Shown here one piece after another: positions 5,615 through 7,187 of a stretch of DNA of 7,187 nt. This DNA comes from Verrucomicrobiota bacterium (GTDB lineage: Bacteria; Verrucomicrobiota; Verrucomicrobiia; Limisphaerales; CAZBKV01). The stretch is from contig JAGHDA010000411.1 in the NCBI GenBank assembly GCA_021160185.1, positions 1 to 7,187 on the forward strand, written 5' to 3'. A model generated the notes under the pieces. That model saw nothing but the letters and a program-made list of their open reading frames with translations. It searched no databases and was not told the DNA's origin. The stretch's first letter is position 1. Every line of letters begins with the position of its first letter. The translations under genes were made by a program, and so were the position numbers.

Positions 5615-6994
5615 TCAGCGGGCGATTCCGCCTGAGATGACCCGGAAGTTCTCCTCGAGCGTTCTCCCCTTGGTTTCGGGGACCTTCGCCCAAATAAAAA
5701 GCAGGCCCAGAAAGGCGCACACTCCGTAAATCCAGAATGTCTTGGCCGGTCCGACCGCCGGGCTGTCGTTGAGCATCGGAAAGGTCTGGGCCACAATGTA
5801 ACAACACACCCAAACGGTGAGCGAAGCGATGGACATCGCCCGGCCCCGGAGGCGGGCCGGAAAGATCTCCGAGCAGATGATCCACGGCACCGGCCCTAGC
5901 GCCATAGCGAACGCGGCGATGTAAACGAGGATCGCCGCCAACAGCCCGAGCCCCTGAAGCCGGACGTGGAACATCCAACCCACCGCGCCCAAAGCGAGGA
6001 CCTGTGTGGTCAAGCCGATCAGGAGCAGAACGCGCCGGCCGGCGCGGTCCACGAACGCGATCGCCACAAAGGTGAACAACAGGTTCACCAGCCCCACAAT
6101 GGCCGAGGAAAGGAAGGCGTCGTTCACGCCGATCCCGGCCGCGGCGAAGATCTTGGTCGAGTAGTAGAGGATGGCGTTGATCCCGCTGAACTGCGCCGTG
6201 GCCATCAACGCCACGGCCAGGATCACCGTGCGGCGCGCGCCCTTGCGGAACAGCTCGAAAAAGCGCCCTTCTTCCTGCGCCATCGCCTCGCGGATCTCGG
6301 CGATTTGCCGCTCGATTTCCTCGTCGGAAAAAACGCGGCTCAATACGCTTCGCGCCTCGGGCTCGCGCCCGGCCTGCAGAAGCCAGCGCGGGCTCTCCGG
6401 CGCGAAGAGGAGCAAGCCGAACAATACAGCCGCGGGAGCGGTCTCGGCCGCCATCATCCAACGCCAGCCGTAGTCCCGGTTCCATGCTTCCGAGCCGAGC
6501 CCCTGAATCTGGGCGTTGATGAAGAGGGTCAGGAAGATGCCGGTCACGATGCCGAGTTGGAAGAGCGCTCCGAGGCGGCCGCGTGTGGCGGGCGGCGCCA
6601 GCTCGGCGATATAGATGGGGCAGATCATCGAGGAGGCCCCGATGCCCAGGCCGCTGAGGAAACGGGCGGCGAGAAATTCAGGAAAAGTCCGCGGCACGGC
6701 GGAAAGCACGCCCGAGATCGCGTAAATGGCGGCGCAGAGGAAAAGGACCTTGCGCCGGCCGAAGCGGTCGCTGAGAAAGCCGGCGACCATCGCCCCGGGA
6801 ATGCAGCCCAGGATCGCGCTCGCCCCGGCCATGCCTTCCTGGAGCGGGGTAAGGTTGAAGTGCAGCTTGAGGTACTGGTTGGCGCCGTTGATCACCGCGG
6901 TGTCGTAGCCGAAGAGGAAGCCGCCGAAAGCGGCGACCAGGCTTACCAAAGCCAGCGTGAAGCCGCGGCGTTGGAAACGATTGTCGGCTTTCAT
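5615..6994 (-). CDS. Sugar porter, major facilitator superfamily (XylE/GLUT-like)
   Basis: A 459-residue inner-membrane transporter with about 12 predicted helices and the usual central cytoplasmic loop (about 198-255). It has the signatures of the sugar porter family (Sugar_tr): GGFLFGYDTAVING (24-37), DRFGRRK (76-82), a GRLGALFQLGI stretch (139-149), PESPRWLL (199-206), QFSGINAILYYS (268-279), DRAGRR (316-321) and PETKGRTLEE (439-448). Asp31 corresponds to the proton-coupling Asp27 of E. coli XylE, so proton symport of a monosaccharide is likely. In GLUT1 and XylE a Gln-Gln pair precedes the GIN motif and binds the sugar. Here the first is Ala267 and only Gln268 remains, which may shift specificity. 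The gene starts 26 bp after the stop of the probable glycosidase and is likely co-transcribed with it. The intergenic stretch downstream (5472-5614) holds no clear terminator. The exact sugar cannot be assigned. Confidence 0.95.
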   Translation of the reverse strand: MKADNRFQRRGFTLALVSLVAAFGGFLFGYDTAVINGANQYLKLHFNLTPLQEGMAGASAILGCIPGAMVAGFLSDRFGRRKVLFLCAAIYAISGVLSAVPRTFPEFLAARFLSGLGIGASSMICPIYIAELAPPATRGRLGALFQLGIVTGIFLTLFINAQIQGLGSEAWNRDYGWRWMMAAETAPAAVLFGLLLFAPESPRWLLQAGREPEARSVLSRVFSDEEIERQIAEIREAMAQEEGRFFELFRKGARRTVILAVALMATAQFSGINAILYYSTKIFAAAGIGVNDAFLSSAIVGLVNLLFTFVAIAFVDRAGRRVLLLIGLTTQVLALGAVGWMFHVRLQGLGLLAAILVYIAAFAMALGPVPWIICSEIFPARLRGRAMSIASLTVWVCCYIVAQTFPMLNDSPAVGPAKTFWIYGVCAFLGLLFIWAKVPETKGRTLEENFRVISGGIAR

Positions 6995-7020
6995 CTTGCG
7001 ACGATACTAAGGGCTCCCGC

Positions 7021-7187
7021 TTACTCGCCGAACTCGACCCGCAACGTGGTCAGCCCCAACGCGGGGACGCTGATCGGTCCGCACAGCGCCGGACCGCGCT
7101 TCTCGGAAGTGTCGCTGAGAAAGAGCGCCGTCGGTTTCCTGCCAAGCCACTCGATGCTCGTCTGTCCTCCGGCATTCCCGGCGTTGA
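7021..7187 (-). CDS. C-terminal fragment, possibly of an alpha-mannosidase-like glycoside hydrolase
   Basis: The window edge cuts this gene, leaving the last 54 residues, which end LRVEFGE before a TAA at 7023-7021. The segment has alternating hydrophobic residues as in a beta-sandwich. Phrases such as TALFLSDTSEKRG, then a GPISVPALGLTTLRVEF ending, resemble the C-terminal domain of GH38-type alpha-mannosidases and other large glycosidases. This is recognition by pattern only, and no catalytic region is visible. Its position 26 bp ahead of a sugar porter gene supports a role in releasing a sugar for uptake. It is too short for a Met-initiated reading frame, but the codon use and close spacing favour a real gene. 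Confidence 0.65.
   Translation of the reverse strand, partial: NAGNAGGQTSIEWLGRKPTALFLSDTSEKRGPALCGPISVPALGLTTLRVEFGE

Overview
The window looks like a complete 7.2 kb contig or contig fragment from a high-GC bacterium, most likely of the Planctomycetota-Verrucomicrobiota group. The clues are indirect: a secreted PQQ-type beta-propeller protein, a twin-arginine-exported Gfo/Idh/MocA oxidoreductase, a sugar porter, and mostly poor Shine-Dalgarno sequences. That gene mix is typical of polysaccharide-degrading Verrucomicrobiota, but no marker gene here settles the phylum. All genes are densely packed and no frameshift was seen. Both edge genes are truncated.

Left part (1-1738, plus strand): the 3' end of a phosphorelay protein, a receiver domain followed by an HPt domain and probably the tail of a hybrid histidine kinase. 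Its last 20 bases overlap the start of an intact XerC/XerD-type tyrosine recombinase. The first 42 bases form a near-perfect palindrome that is probably an assembly or amplification artefact at the contig end.

Middle (1752-3999, minus strand): two exported proteins. One is a PQQ-like beta-propeller protein that converges on the recombinase gene with 13 bp between them. The other is a small unrecognised protein with a signal peptide, a proline-rich segment and a C-terminal coiled coil. A hairpin lies in the 184 bp between them.

Right part (4107-7187, minus strand): an apparent carbohydrate-use cluster read leftward. It holds the C-terminal tail of a probable glycoside hydrolase, a 12-helix sugar porter 26 bp downstream, and a Tat-exported Gfo/Idh/MocA oxidoreductase 143 bp further on. 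A strong Rho-independent terminator closes the cluster. Its U-tract runs directly into a candidate -35 box for the coiled-coil protein gene.

I infer that the right-hand genes release a sugar, import it, and oxidise a sugar outside the cytoplasm. I see no phage, CRISPR, IS element, RNA gene or clearly new defence system. The most unusual items are the palindromic end, the phosphorelay-recombinase overlap, the terminator/promoter overlap, and the unrecognised coiled-coil protein.
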